From Gammaproteobacteria bacterium (GTDB lineage: Bacteria > Pseudomonadota > Gammaproteobacteria > SZUA-140), in contig JADJWH010000007.1 in assembly GCA_016716465.1 (NCBI GenBank), positions 122,501-186,500 on the forward strand: a stretch of DNA of 64,000 bases, in the 5' to 3' direction. A program made the position numbers and the translations under genes. The notes below the pieces were generated by a model, which saw nothing but the letters and a program-made list of their open reading frames with translations, was not told where the DNA came from and searched no databases. This document shows positions 10,493-19,679 of the stretch, in pieces. The stretch's first letter is position 1; every line of letters starts with the position of its first letter.

Positions 10493-11680
10493 ATGTCTGT
10501 CATCAAGCTGAACGATCTCGACCTCAAGGGCAAGCGTGTGCTGATCCGCGCTGACCTCAACGTGCCGGTGAAGGACGGCGAGGTGACCTCGGATGCGCGC
10601 ATCACCGCCTCCATGGCCACGATCAATCATTGCCTGAAGCAGGGCGCGAAGGTCATGGTGACATCTCACCTCGGTCGCCCGACCGAAGGCGAGTGGTCCG
10701 AGGAAAACTCGCTGAAGCCGGTCGCCGACAACATCGGCGCGCGCCTCGGCAAGCCGGTGCGCCTGATCAAGGACTGGGTCGACGGCGGTTTCGACGTCGC
10801 CGCCGGCGAACTGGTGGTGCTGGAGAACTGCCGCATCAACAAGGGCGAGAAGAAGAACGTGGACGAGACCGCGAAAAAGTACGCGGCGCTGTGCGACGTC
10901 TTCGTGATGGACGCCTTCGGCACCGCCCATCGCGCCGAGGCCTCGACCCACGGCGTGGCGAAGTTCGCGCCCGTCGCCTGCGCCGGGCTGTTGCTGACCG
11001 CGGAGCTGGTGGCGCTGGAGAAGGCGCTCGCCAATCCGAAACGCCCGATGGTCGCGATCGTCGGCGGTTCGAAGGTGTCGACCAAGCTTACCGTGCTCGA
11101 GTCGCTGTCCGAGAAGGTCGACCAGATGGTGGTCGGCGGCGGCATCGCGAATACCTTTCTTGCCGCGGCCGGCAAGAAGATCGGCAAGTCGCTGGCCGAG
11201 ATCGACCTGATTCCGACCGCCAAGGGCTTGATGGAGAAGATGCGGCAACGCGGCGCCTCGATCCCGATCGCGGTCGATGTGGTCGTCGGCAAGAAGTTCG
11301 ACGCCAACGAGCCCGCGGTGCTGAAGGACGCCTCGGCGACGGCCGACGACGACATGATCTTCGACATCGGACCGAAGAGCGCGCAGCAGCTCGTCGACAT
11401 CATCATGAAGGCGGGCACCGTGGTCTGGAACGGCCCCGTGGGCGTGTTCGAGTTCGATCAGTTCGGCGCCGGCACCAAGAAGATCGCCGAGGCGATCGCC
11501 GCCACCTCGGCCTTCACCCTCGCCGGCGGCGGCGACACCATCGCGGCGATACAGAAGTACGACATCTACGACAAGGTGTCCTATATCTCGACGGCGGGAG
11601 GCGCCTTCCTCGAATATCTCGAGGGCAAGACGCTGCCGGCCGTCGCCATCCTGGAAGAGCGTGCCCGCGGGCGCGGCTAG
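10493..11680 (+). CDS. pgk: Phosphoglycerate kinase
   Basis: 395 residues, monofunctional (no fused triosephosphate isomerase). Seen: KRVLIRADLNVPVKDG at the N terminus, the substrate-binding TSHLGRPTEGE, the AFGTAHRAEAST segment, the nucleotide-domain IVGGSKVSTKL, and the C-terminal GGGDTIAAIQKY phosphate loop. GGAGAAAGAA precedes the ATG. Acts after gap in glycolysis and in reverse in the Calvin cycle. Separated from gap by a 127-bp gap holding a terminator-like hairpin. Confidence 0.97.
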   Translation: MSVIKLNDLDLKGKRVLIRADLNVPVKDGEVTSDARITASMATINHCLKQGAKVMVTSHLGRPTEGEWSEENSLKPVADNIGARLGKPVRLIKDWVDGGFDVAAGELVVLENCRINKGEKKNVDETAKKYAALCDVFVMDAFGTAHRAEASTHGVAKFAPVACAGLLLTAELVALEKALANPKRPMVAIVGGSKVSTKLTVLESLSEKVDQMVVGGGIANTFLAAAGKKIGKSLAEIDLIPTAKGLMEKMRQRGASIPIAVDVVVGKKFDANEPAVLKDASATADDDMIFDIGPKSAQQLVDIIMKAGTVVWNGPVGVFEFDQFGAGTKKIAEAIAATSAFTLAGGGDTIAAIQKYDIYDKVSYISTAGGAFLEYLEGKTLPAVAILEERARGRG

Positions 11681-11708
11681 ACAATATAGGGAGTTGTATC
11701 ATCCTGCT

Positions 11709-13157
11709 ATGACGCAAGAAAGACATCGTTTACGGCGCACGAAGATCGTCGCCACCCTCGGGCCGGCCACCGACAGCCCCGGGGTTCTGGATCGCATGGT
11801 GCGTGCCGGCATGGACGTCGTGCGGGTGAATTTCTCCCATGGCGAGGCCGCCGATCACGTCCGCCGCGTCGAGGCGGTGCGCCAGGCGGCGCGCAACGCC
11901 GGGCGCGAGGTCGCGGTGCTGGCCGACCTGCAGGGACCCAAGATCCGCACCGACCGCTTTGCCGAGGGCAAGGTGTTCCTTGAAGAGGGTGAGCGCTTCG
12001 TTCTCGACGCGGGCTGGCCCGCCAATGGGGGTAACAAGGATCGTGTCGGCATCACCTACAAGGAGCTGCCCAACGACGTCGTGAAGGGCGACAATCTGCT
12101 GCTCGACGACGGCAAGATCGTGCTGGAGGTGACGGAGATCTCCGGCGGCGAGATCATCTGCCGGGTGCTGGTGGGCGGCGAGCTGTCCAATAACAAGGGC
12201 ATCAACCGTCTCGGCGGCGGCCTGTCGGCCGCGGCGATCACCGACAAGGATCGCGCCGATATCAAGGTCGCCGCCGCCATCGCGGCCGATTACGTCGCGG
12301 TATCCTTCCCGCGCAACGCGGCCGACATCAACGAGGCGCGCGAACTGCTGCGCGCGGCGGGCGGTCACGGCGCCATCGTGGCGAAGGTGGAGCGGGCCGA
12401 ATCCCTGGCCGGCATCGAGGACATCATCGCGGCCACCGACGTGGTGATGATCGCGCGCGGTGACCTCGGCGTGGAGATCGGCGACGCCGAGCTGCCTGGC
12501 GTGCAGAAGCACCTGATCCAGCTTTCTCGCAGCATGAATCGCGTCGTCATCACCGCGACGCAGATGATGCGTTCCATGGTGGACAGTTCGATTCCGACCC
12601 GCGCCGAGGTGTTCGACGTGGCCAATGCGGTGCTGGATGGCACCGATGCCGTAATGCTCTCCGAGGAGACCGCCACGGGGCGGTATCCCGTGAAGGTGAT
12701 CGAGGCCATGGACCGCATCTGCCGCGGCGCCGAAAGCCAGAAGGTCGCCGTGCTGTCGCGCCACCGGGTGGACTCCGAGTTCCAGCATATCGACGAGGCG
12801 ATCGCGATGGCCTCGATGTATACCGCCAACCATCTGCGCGTGCGGGCGATCGCGGCCCTGACCGAATCCGGCTCGACCGTGCAGTGGATGTCGCGCATCA
12901 GCTCCGGCATCCCGATCTACGCCCTGACCAAGCACGAGGCCACCCGGCGCAAGGTCAGCCTGTTCCGCGGGGTCTATCCCGTGGCGTTCGACTCGGCCTC
13001 GCAGCAGCATATCGAGGTCAACCGCGAGGTGATCGACGAACTGGTGAAGCGCGGCACCGTGCAGGCGGGGGATCTGATGATCATTACCAAGGGTGACCAG
13101 ATGGGCATGCATGGCGCGACCAATACCATGAAGATCATCCGGGTAGGGGATTACTGA
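11709..13157 (+). CDS. pyk: Pyruvate kinase
   Basis: 482 residues from ATG 11709 (MTQERHRLRRTKIVATLGP); an upstream in-frame start at 11661 overlaps pgk and lacks homology. Family signatures: TKIVATLGPATDSPG, VRVNFSHG, DLQGPKIRT, MIARGDLGVEIG with the catalytic Lys region IVAKVERAES, and a C-terminal allosteric domain. Transfers phosphate from PEP to ADP. Gap to pgk is 28 bp, so the two are co-transcribed. Presence of pyk inside a tkt-gap-pgk-fba series is a familiar arrangement in chemolithoautotrophic proteobacteria. Confidence 0.96.
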   Translation: MTQERHRLRRTKIVATLGPATDSPGVLDRMVRAGMDVVRVNFSHGEAADHVRRVEAVRQAARNAGREVAVLADLQGPKIRTDRFAEGKVFLEEGERFVLDAGWPANGGNKDRVGITYKELPNDVVKGDNLLLDDGKIVLEVTEISGGEIICRVLVGGELSNNKGINRLGGGLSAAAITDKDRADIKVAAAIAADYVAVSFPRNAADINEARELLRAAGGHGAIVAKVERAESLAGIEDIIAATDVVMIARGDLGVEIGDAELPGVQKHLIQLSRSMNRVVITATQMMRSMVDSSIPTRAEVFDVANAVLDGTDAVMLSEETATGRYPVKVIEAMDRICRGAESQKVAVLSRHRVDSEFQHIDEAIAMASMYTANHLRVRAIAALTESGSTVQWMSRISSGIPIYALTKHEATRRKVSLFRGVYPVAFDSASQQHIEVNREVIDELVKRGTVQAGDLMIITKGDQMGMHGATNTMKIIRVGDY

Positions 13158-13160
13158 TTG

Positions 13161-13186
13161 CCGCGGCTATCCCGGCCGCGGTTTAG
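13161..13186 (+). terminator. Weak hairpin after pyk
   Basis: CCGCGGC (13161-13167) pairs with GCCGCGG (13175-13181) followed by TTTA. Stem is GC-rich but the T-run is short; probably attenuating rather than full termination before fba. Confidence 0.4.
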
Positions 13187-13255
13187 CCGATGATTTTTCC
13201 GGGAAAGAATTTAGAATAGACAGACACGACGGGTTTACTGGTAAGGAGAAACGCT

Positions 13256-14320
13256 ATGGCCTTGATATCACTTCGTCAGTTACTGGACCACGCCGCGGAA
13301 CACAATTACGGAGTTCCGGCGTTCAACGTCAACAATCTGGAGCAGATGCGCGCCATCATGGAGGCCGCGGCCGAGACCGACAGCCCGGTGATCGTGCAGG
13401 CCTCCGCTGGCGCGCGCAAATACGCCGGTTCGCCGTTCCTGCGCCATCTGATCCTGGCCGCCATCGAGGAATGGCCGGACATCCCGGTCGTCATGCATCA
13501 GGACCACGGCGTCAGCCCGGCGGTGTGCCAGCGGTCGATCCAGCTGGGATTCTCCTCGGTGATGATGGACGGCTCCCTGAAGGAGGACGGCAAGAGCCCG
13601 GCCTCGTATGAGTACAACGTGGACGTGACGCGCAGGACGGTCGAAATGGCCCATGCCTGCGGCGTGTCCGTGGAAGGTGAACTGGGTTGCCTCGGGTCGC
13701 TGGAGACCGGCATGGCCGGCGAAGAGGACGGCATCGGCGCCGAGGGTCATCTCGACCACAGCCAGCTGCTGACCGACCCCGAGGAAGCGGCCGATTTCGT
13801 CAAGAAGACCAAGGTCGACGCCCTGGCCATCGCCATCGGCACCAGCCACGGCGCCTACAAGTTCACCCGTCCGCCGACCGGCGACATCCTCGCCATCGAA
13901 CGCGTCAAGGAGATCCATGCGCGCATCCCGAACACGCACCTGGTGATGCACGGCTCGAGTTCCGTCCCGCAGGAATGGCTGAAGATCATCAACAGCTACG
14001 GCGGTGACATGGGCGAGACCTATGGCGTGCCGGTCGAGGAGATCGTGGAAGGCATCAAGCACGGCGTGCGCAAGGTCAACATCGACACCGACCTGCGCAT
14101 GGCCTCCACCGGCGCGATGCGCAAGACCATGGCGGACAATCCCAAGGAATTCGATCCGCGCAAGTTCTTCGCCGCGACCATCAAGGCCATGAAAGAGATC
14201 TGCAAGGCCCGCTACGAGGCCTTCGGCACCGCTGGCAACGCCTCCAAGATCAAACCGGTCTCGCTGGAGGCCATGGTCAAGCGCTACGACAAGGGCGAGT
14301 TGGAGCCGAAGGTGACTTGA
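13256..14320 (+). CDS. fba: Fructose-bisphosphate aldolase, class II, Calvin-cycle subtype
   Basis: A 354-residue zinc aldolase that cleaves or makes fructose-1,6-bisphosphate and, in the Calvin cycle, sedoheptulose bisphosphate. Seen: YGVPAFNVNNLEQMRAIMEA, the catalytic VVMHQDHG with zinc-binding His, GFSSVMMDGSLKED, GELGCLGSLETG, GTSHGAYKF, and KVNIDTDLRMA. The length and the GARKYAGSPFLRHL segment match the Calvin subtype rather than the FbaA type. AAGGAGAAACGCT precedes the ATG. Last gene of the carbon-metabolism series, closed by a strong terminator. Confidence 0.95.
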   Translation: MALISLRQLLDHAAEHNYGVPAFNVNNLEQMRAIMEAAAETDSPVIVQASAGARKYAGSPFLRHLILAAIEEWPDIPVVMHQDHGVSPAVCQRSIQLGFSSVMMDGSLKEDGKSPASYEYNVDVTRRTVEMAHACGVSVEGELGCLGSLETGMAGEEDGIGAEGHLDHSQLLTDPEEAADFVKKTKVDALAIAIGTSHGAYKFTRPPTGDILAIERVKEIHARIPNTHLVMHGSSSVPQEWLKIINSYGGDMGETYGVPVEEIVEGIKHGVRKVNIDTDLRMASTGAMRKTMADNPKEFDPRKFFAATIKAMKEICKARYEAFGTAGNASKIKPVSLEAMVKRYDKGELEPKVT

Positions 14321-14344
14321 TACCGGACAGATGTCATGTATGAG

Positions 14345-14408
14345 GCGGCGAACATATGGGTTCGCCGCGCTTGTATGTCAAGGGCGGACTTGGTTCCGCC
14401 CTTTTTTT
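14345..14408 (+). terminator. Double hairpin terminator after fba
   Basis: First stem GCGGCGAAC / GTTCGCCGC (14345-14353, 14360-14368). Second stem AAGGGCGGA / TCCGCCCTT (14380-14388, 14395-14403) followed directly by TTTTT. The second is a classic intrinsic terminator and closes the tkt-fba series. Confidence 0.93.
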
Positions 14409-14440
14409 GTATCCATCATGTCCATATGGACGCTTTTCCG

Positions 14441-15481
14441 CTATACCGCATCGAGCAGTTCGGGTTGCCGGGCGATGCCCGAATTGAAATATTCCAGAGG
14501 GGATATCTGAAGGAGTTCCGTGTCTATTCTTTCCAGCAGTGACCGCGATACCAGAGGATCGAATTTTCTCGCGAACAGGGCTTTTGACCCTCTCATCTCA
14601 TCGAAATCCGAATCGATCAGCGTAGCGGGGAATCCCCGTTCCGGGGCATACCAGTTGATGTACCGGTAATTGAAGCGGGAGGACCCCAAGGGCCGCTTGA
14701 GGACGTTTTCCGCGAGGGCTTGGTAGTTGTCGCGATATTCTCTGAAATGGATGGCGTCCTCCTTAAAGGGAGAGTTCAGTACGATGGTCTGGAAAAACAT
14801 TTCATCCGGTGCGTCAGTGTAACGATAGAACAGCGAGAAATCTGCCCTGCGTGCTATAAATTCTAGGCAGTATTTGACGCAGTCGTGGGTGAGCATCCAC
14901 CATTGCGATCCACCGTAAGGTTGCAGATCATCGAAATATTTCCTGGGCCGCATGCGGGATAGGAGTTCATTTTGTATGAACCGCTTGTATCGATGCCGGA
15001 CCGATTTTATGCCCTGCCGGGGATTTGTCAGGACCGAATCCCAGAAGTAATAGTGCTGGATCTTTCGGAGCCAGTTTGGAAAATGTTCGGTGTCGCGCAA
15101 TGGGAAATAATGAAGATATTGGGTGTTCTTGTCCTGGAAGAATCGAATGATTTCTTCAGTTCTGGCCAGTGGGTAGTCCATTCCGCTGAGAAGTACGTAG
15201 TATCGTGCCCGGCAACGCAGCGCGGCCTTCATCAGGGCAATTGTCGCCAGTATCTGGCTATATCCTCTCCAGAATATTTTGTACCGCTCCCTGATGAAAT
15301 GAACTTTTCTGTTTTCCCCGAGCAGTTTTGTAAAAGGAGTGATGTCTGATCTCTTGTCGATATGAATGAAAAACTCGACGGAGTCATGATCGAGCCTGTC
15401 GATCATTCTTGCCAGGTGCCCGGGATGAGCATGAGCCAGGATCAGATAGGCCAGTGTTATTGCTTCTGTCCCCGTCTCCAT
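14441..15481 (-). CDS. GT14-like glycosyltransferase (core-2/I-branching family)
   Basis: A 346-residue protein of the branching beta-1,6-N-acetylglucosaminyltransferase-like fold. Seen: LAYLILAHAHPGHLARMIDR at the N terminus, FFIHIDKRSDI, RYYVLLSGMDYPL (the LSG.DYPL signature) and GGSQWWMLTHDCVKYC. Bacterial members add sugars to surface glycans; donor and acceptor are unknown here. ATG 15481 is chosen because AGAGGGG lies about 10 nt upstream and homology begins there; the frame runs open to 15571. Base composition seems lower in GC than the neighbouring fba and may reflect transfer. It stands 261 bp from the next gene, so co-transcription with the nucleotide-sugar genes is uncertain. Confidence 0.8.
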   Translation of the reverse strand: METGTEAITLAYLILAHAHPGHLARMIDRLDHDSVEFFIHIDKRSDITPFTKLLGENRKVHFIRERYKIFWRGYSQILATIALMKAALRCRARYYVLLSGMDYPLARTEEIIRFFQDKNTQYLHYFPLRDTEHFPNWLRKIQHYYFWDSVLTNPRQGIKSVRHRYKRFIQNELLSRMRPRKYFDDLQPYGGSQWWMLTHDCVKYCLEFIARRADFSLFYRYTDAPDEMFFQTIVLNSPFKEDAIHFREYRDNYQALAENVLKRPLGSSRFNYRYINWYAPERGFPATLIDSDFDEMRGSKALFARKFDPLVSRSLLERIDTELLQISPLEYFNSGIARQPELLDAV

Positions 15482-15742
15482 AGCCGCAGCCCCTCTGAAT
15501 TCCAGGAAAGTATATTTGGTGAGTTCGCGAGTCTTTTGGTCGTGCGCGAGATCACCCTCATGCTGCGTCAATCATGTGGCGGAATCCCCACGAAGACAAG
15601 GGTACTAGTTCTTTGTTATGACCGCCTGCATGAGATCTAGCCAGAAAGAACTAGTAAAAAATGGATCAATCTTGATCTTGATGGGCGGTTTCCCGGAAGA
15701 ATGCGGGGGCGGTTACTGAAAGGGGGCGCGGATGTTGCTTTA
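15482..15742. other. Intergenic stretch upstream of GT14-like gene
   Basis: 261 bp with no supported gene. It should contain the promoter for the GT14-like gene (minus strand). No clear -35/-10 or -24/-12 pair was found. Confidence 0.5.
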
Positions 15743-16750
15743 TTAAACCTTATAGTACTCGCGATACCACGTGATGAATTTCTCTATACCCTGCTCGATC
15801 GAGGTCGCCGGCTTGAAGCCGACGTCGCGCATCAGATCGTCAACATCCGCATAGGTCGCCGGCACGTCGCCCGGCTGTAGCGGCAGCAGGTTCTTTTCCG
15901 CCGTCCGGCCCAGGCAGCGTTCGATGGTCTCGATGAAGTGCATCAGCTCGACGGGATTGTTGTTCCCGATGTTATAGAGCCGATACGGGGCCAGGCTGGT
16001 ACCCGGGTCCGGCTGATCACCGCTCCAGCGGGGGTTCGGCTCCGGGATCTTGTCCAGGGTTCTGATCACGCCTTCGACGATGTCATCGATATAGGTGAAA
16101 TCGCGCCGGCATTTCCCGTAGTTGAACACGTCGATCGGCTTGCCGGCGAGGATATTGCGGGTGAACAGGAACAGCGCCATGTCGGGCCGTCCCCACGGTC
16201 CGTAGACGGTGAAGAAGCGCAGCCCGGTGGTGGGGATTTGGAACAGATGACTGTATGTGTGTGCCATCAGCTCGTTCGCCTTCTTGCTGGCGGCGTAGAG
16301 GCTGACCGGGTGGTCCACGTTGTCGTGGACGGAAAACGGCATCCTGGTGTTCGCTCCGTAGACCGAGCTGCTGGAGGCATAGACCAGGTGTTCCACTTGG
16401 TAATGGCGGCAGCCTTCGAGGATGTTGGTGAATCCGACCAGATTGCTGTCGATATAGGCCCGTGGATTGATCAGTGAATAGCGCACGCCGGCCTGGGCGG
16501 CCAGATTCACGACCCGCTGCGGCCGATGGGTCTTGAACGTATCGGTCATGGCTTCCTGGTCCTCCAGGCTCACCCGCACGTCGGTGAAGCGGTCGTGCTG
16601 ATTCAGTCGCGCCAACCGCGCGAACTTGAGATTCACGTCATAGTAATCGTTGACGTTATCGACGCCGATAACTTCGTCACCGCGCTCCAGAAGACGCTGC
16701 GCCAAGGTGGAGCCAATGAAGCCCGCGGTACCGGTAATAAGGACTTTCAT
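15743..16750 (-). CDS. NAD-dependent sugar epimerase, UDP-glucuronate 4-epimerase type
   Basis: A 335-residue extended SDR. Rossmann motif GTAGFIGSTLAQRL, the ASSSSVYGANTRMPF strand with the catalytic Ser/Thr, and the catalytic YAASKKAN (Y-x-x-x-K). The segments FFTVYGPWGRPDMALF and CRRDFTYIDDIVEG are hallmarks of UDP-glucuronate 4-epimerases. It would convert UDP-GlcA, made by the UDP-glucose dehydrogenase two genes upstream, to UDP-GalA. Together with the two dehydrogenases it points to a uronic-acid-containing, acidic polysaccharide. Confidence 0.88.
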   Translation of the reverse strand: MKVLITGTAGFIGSTLAQRLLERGDEVIGVDNVNDYYDVNLKFARLARLNQHDRFTDVRVSLEDQEAMTDTFKTHRPQRVVNLAAQAGVRYSLINPRAYIDSNLVGFTNILEGCRHYQVEHLVYASSSSVYGANTRMPFSVHDNVDHPVSLYAASKKANELMAHTYSHLFQIPTTGLRFFTVYGPWGRPDMALFLFTRNILAGKPIDVFNYGKCRRDFTYIDDIVEGVIRTLDKIPEPNPRWSGDQPDPGTSLAPYRLYNIGNNNPVELMHFIETIERCLGRTAEKNLLPLQPGDVPATYADVDDLMRDVGFKPATSIEQGIEKFITWYREYYKV

Positions 16751-16810
16751 GTCATATCTCTTCTTGAAGAATCAGGGCGGTAGACCTGGGGTAAGGATTG
16801 ATTCGAATGT

Positions 16811-16894
16811 GATGAGTGATGAGTAATGAGGTGATTGATACCGTATCATCACGGCTTATCCTCGTTATCATCACCCAACCCATTACCCATCACG
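16811..16894. repeat. Degenerate inverted repeat of the GTGATGGGTAATGGG type
   Basis: The gap before the TviB-type gene's stop holds GTGATGAGTGATGAGTAATG on one side and a stretch ending CCATTACCCATCACG (16880-16894) on the other. These are roughly inverted copies of each other. The latter 15-mer is the exact reverse complement of bases 18278-18292 on the far side of the same gene. Confidence 0.75.
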
Positions 16895-16934
16895 CCCCGA
16901 TCTTTTCTTAATCCTAAGGCATCAGTCCTGCGTC

Positions 16935-18212
16935 TTAGAGACGCCCATCCACCTGGTCCGCCGGGAACAGGGATTTTACATCGTAAACCACCGCGTTCGG
17001 TTTGCCCAGGCGACGGATACCGGCGATGCCGAGATCACGGAACTGCTGGTGTGCGACTGCAAGAATTACAGCGTCATAACTGCCGGGGCCCGGGCTGACG
17101 ATGGGACGGATGCCGTATTCATGTTCAGCTTCCTCAGCATTGATCCACGGGTCGTGGATGTCGACTTGGGCGTGGTATCCCTTCAGTTCAGCCGCAATGT
17201 CGACGACACGCGTGTTGCGTAGGTCCGGGCAATTTTCCTTGAACGCGAAACCGAGGATAAGGATTCTTGAGTCAGCCATCGGTATGCGGCGCTCGGTCAT
17301 CAGTCGCATTACGCGACCGGCAACATAACCGCCCATATTGTCGTTGATGCGACGGCCAGCGAGGATCACCTCGGGGTGGTAACCGATTTCCTGCGCCTTG
17401 TGGGTCAGATAGTAAGGATCGACGCCGATACAGTGGCCGCCGACGAGCCCGGGCCGGAAGGGCAGGAAGTTCCATTTGGTGCCGGCTGCTTCCAGCACTT
17501 CCAGCGTATCGATGCCAAGCCGGTTGAAGATCAGCGCGAGCTCATTGATCAGGGCAATGTTGACATCACGTTGCGTATTTTCGATGACCTTCGCGGCTTC
17601 CGCCACGCGGATGCTGCTCGCCTTGTGTGTGCCGGCTGTGATGACGCGCGCATATACGGCGTTTACGAGGTCGGCCGCCTCCGGGGTCGAGCCCGAAGTG
17701 ACTTTGGCGATGGTTGCGAGACGATGCTGCTTGTCGCCGGGATTGATGCGTTCCGGGCTGTAACCGGCAAAGAAGTCCCGGTTGAATACCAGACCCGAGC
17801 TCTTTTCCAGCAGGGGCACGCAGATCTCTTCCGTGCAGCCCGGATATACGGTGGATTCGTAGACGACTACATCCCCCTTTTTGAGCACCTTGCCGACAGT
17901 GTTGCTCGCGGAGACCAGAGGAGTGAGATCCGGACGTTTGTAGGCGTCGATCGGCGTCGGGACGGTGACGATGAAGAAATTACATGAGGCGATGCCTTCC
18001 GCGTTGTCGCTGTAGGTCAGTTTTGGGATATTGGCCAGTTCTTCCGGGCTGACCTCGAGGGTGTTGTCCCGCCCCTCCCGAAGCTCGCTGATACGGCGTC
18101 GGTTGATATCGAATCCGACAGTGGGGAAATGTGCGCCCAGGGCCACGGCCAGCGGAAGGCCGACGTAGCCCAGGCCGATGACGCCGATGCGGATATCGTT
18201 GAGGTTCAACAT
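16935..18212 (-). CDS. Nucleotide-sugar dehydrogenase, TviB/WbpA type
   Basis: A 425-residue UDP-sugar 6-dehydrogenase. Rossmann motif IRIGVIGLGYVGLPLAVALG, then the FDINRRRISELREGRDNTLE segment typical of the Vi-antigen TviB group that oxidises UDP-GlcNAc (or GalNAc) to the uronate. Also seen: YESTVYPGCTEEICVPLLE, FLPFRPGLVGGHCIGVDPYY with the catalytic Cys, and ILGFAFKENCPDLRNTRVVD. The exact sugar cannot be fixed from sequence. It lies between the epimerase and ugd on the minus strand but is separated from both by repeat-bearing gaps. Confidence 0.9.
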   Translation of the reverse strand: MLNLNDIRIGVIGLGYVGLPLAVALGAHFPTVGFDINRRRISELREGRDNTLEVSPEELANIPKLTYSDNAEGIASCNFFIVTVPTPIDAYKRPDLTPLVSASNTVGKVLKKGDVVVYESTVYPGCTEEICVPLLEKSSGLVFNRDFFAGYSPERINPGDKQHRLATIAKVTSGSTPEAADLVNAVYARVITAGTHKASSIRVAEAAKVIENTQRDVNIALINELALIFNRLGIDTLEVLEAAGTKWNFLPFRPGLVGGHCIGVDPYYLTHKAQEIGYHPEVILAGRRINDNMGGYVAGRVMRLMTERRIPMADSRILILGFAFKENCPDLRNTRVVDIAAELKGYHAQVDIHDPWINAEEAEHEYGIRPIVSPGPGSYDAVILAVAHQQFRDLGIAGIRRLGKPNAVVYDVKSLFPADQVDGRL

Positions 18213-18277
18213 GGGGTATCTCGGTAATAGTCAGTTGCGGATGTTACAAGAATGTCAGGTATCAGACTCTGGTGATA

Positions 18278-18334
18278 CGTGATGGGTAATGGGTGACTAA
18301 GAGCAAATGTTTTCATCACCCATAACCCATCACG
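18278..18334. repeat. Long inverted repeat between ugd and the TviB-type gene
   Basis: CGTGATGGGTAATGGGTGA (18278-18296) and TCACCCATAACCCATCACG (18316-18334) are inverted copies with 18 of 19 positions matching and a 19-nt loop. The arm shares an exact 15-mer in inverted orientation with 16880-16894, so a related element flanks the TviB-type gene on both sides. May act as an RNA hairpin after ugd. Confidence 0.85.
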
Positions 18335-18344
18335 CTCCATCCCA

Positions 18345-19679
18345 TTATAACGGCTGCTCGCCCCGGCCGATTGAGTAATATTTCAAACCGGCCTGTTTTA
18401 CGATGTCTGGATTATAGAGATTTCGCCCATCGAAAATGACCGTGTTTCTCAGGGTGTTCTTCAGTCTCTTGAAGTCCGGGCTGCGGAAGGTATTCCATTC
18501 AGTGACGATAGCCAGGGCGTCCGCGCCCTGGATGGCGTCATCCTGCGATTCGCACAAGGTGAGCCCAGTGTGGTCGCCATAGATGTGCCGGGTTTCCTGC
18601 ATGGCTTCGGGATCGTAGGCGCGCACGCTGGCGCCGGCGGCCCAGAGTGCCTCCATCAGCACGCGGCTCGGCGCCTCGCGCATGTCATCGGTGTTGGGCT
18701 TGAATGCGAGCCCCCACAACGCGATGACCTTGCCCTTCAGGTCGCCGCCGAAGTGCCGGTCGATCTTGCGATACAGGGTCTGCTTCTGGCGGTCGTTCAC
18801 GGCCTCGACCGCGCGCAGCAGTTCAGCCGAGTAGCCGATCTGCTGGGCGGTGTGTTCCAGTGCCTTGACGTCCTTGGGGAAGCACGAGCCGCCGTAGCCG
18901 ACCCCGGGGTAGATGAAGTGATAGCCGATGCGCGGATCGGAGCCGATGCCGATACGCACCTGCTCGATGTCCGCCCCCAGGCGTTCCGCCATGTTGGACA
19001 ACTCGTTCATGAAACTGATCTTGGTCGCGAGCATCGCGTTGGCGGCATACTTGGTGAGCTCGGCCGAGCGGATGTCCATGCGGATGATGCGCTCGTGATT
19101 CCGGTTGAAGGGGGCGTACAGTGCGCGCAGGAGTTCGGTCGTGCGGGGATTGTCGGTGCCGACGATGATGCGGTCCGGCCGCATGAAGTCATCGATGGCC
19201 GCACCTTCCTTGAGGAACTCAGGGTTGGAAACGACATCGAATTCAATGTCGATCCGGCGCGCCTCCTGTTCCTTTAGGACCGCAGCCTTTACTTTGTCCG
19301 CGGTGCCCACGGGGACCGTTGATTTGTTGACGATGACGCGATACTCGCTCATATGCCGACCGATGCCGCGGGCCACCTCCAGGACATATTGCAGGTCGGC
19401 GGAGCCATCCTCACCGGGCGGTGTGCCGACGGCGATGAACTGGAACAGGCCATGCGCCACGCCTTCCGCGACATCCGTCGTGAAGTTCAGCCTGCCGGCC
19501 TTCAGGTTGTTGTGGACCAGATCATCGAGGCCCGGCTCGTAGATGGGGATCTGCCCCTGTTTGAGCTTGGCGATCTTCCGCGTGTCGATGTCGACGCAGA
19601 GTACGTCGTTGCCGACCTCCGCCAGGCAGGTGCCTGTGACGAGGCCGACGTAACCCGAACCAAAAATAGTAATTTTCAT
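18345..19679 (-). CDS. ugd: UDP-glucose 6-dehydrogenase
   Basis: 444 residues. MKITIFGSGYVGLVTGTCLA starts the NAD-binding domain, with VDIDTRKIAKLKQGQIPIYE following. VNKSTVPVGTADKV, NPEFLKEGAAIDDFM, and the catalytic GYGGSCFPKDVKAL with its Cys are present, plus ALWGLAFKPNTDDMREAPS in the C-terminal domain. It oxidises UDP-glucose to UDP-glucuronate, the precursor for the epimerase at 15743. It is the first gene of the minus-strand precursor group and diverges from the EPS core across a 652-bp gap. Confidence 0.95.
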   Translation of the reverse strand: MKITIFGSGYVGLVTGTCLAEVGNDVLCVDIDTRKIAKLKQGQIPIYEPGLDDLVHNNLKAGRLNFTTDVAEGVAHGLFQFIAVGTPPGEDGSADLQYVLEVARGIGRHMSEYRVIVNKSTVPVGTADKVKAAVLKEQEARRIDIEFDVVSNPEFLKEGAAIDDFMRPDRIIVGTDNPRTTELLRALYAPFNRNHERIIRMDIRSAELTKYAANAMLATKISFMNELSNMAERLGADIEQVRIGIGSDPRIGYHFIYPGVGYGGSCFPKDVKALEHTAQQIGYSAELLRAVEAVNDRQKQTLYRKIDRHFGGDLKGKVIALWGLAFKPNTDDMREAPSRVLMEALWAAGASVRAYDPEAMQETRHIYGDHTGLTLCESQDDAIQGADALAIVTEWNTFRSPDFKRLKNTLRNTVIFDGRNLYNPDIVKQAGLKYYSIGRGEQPL

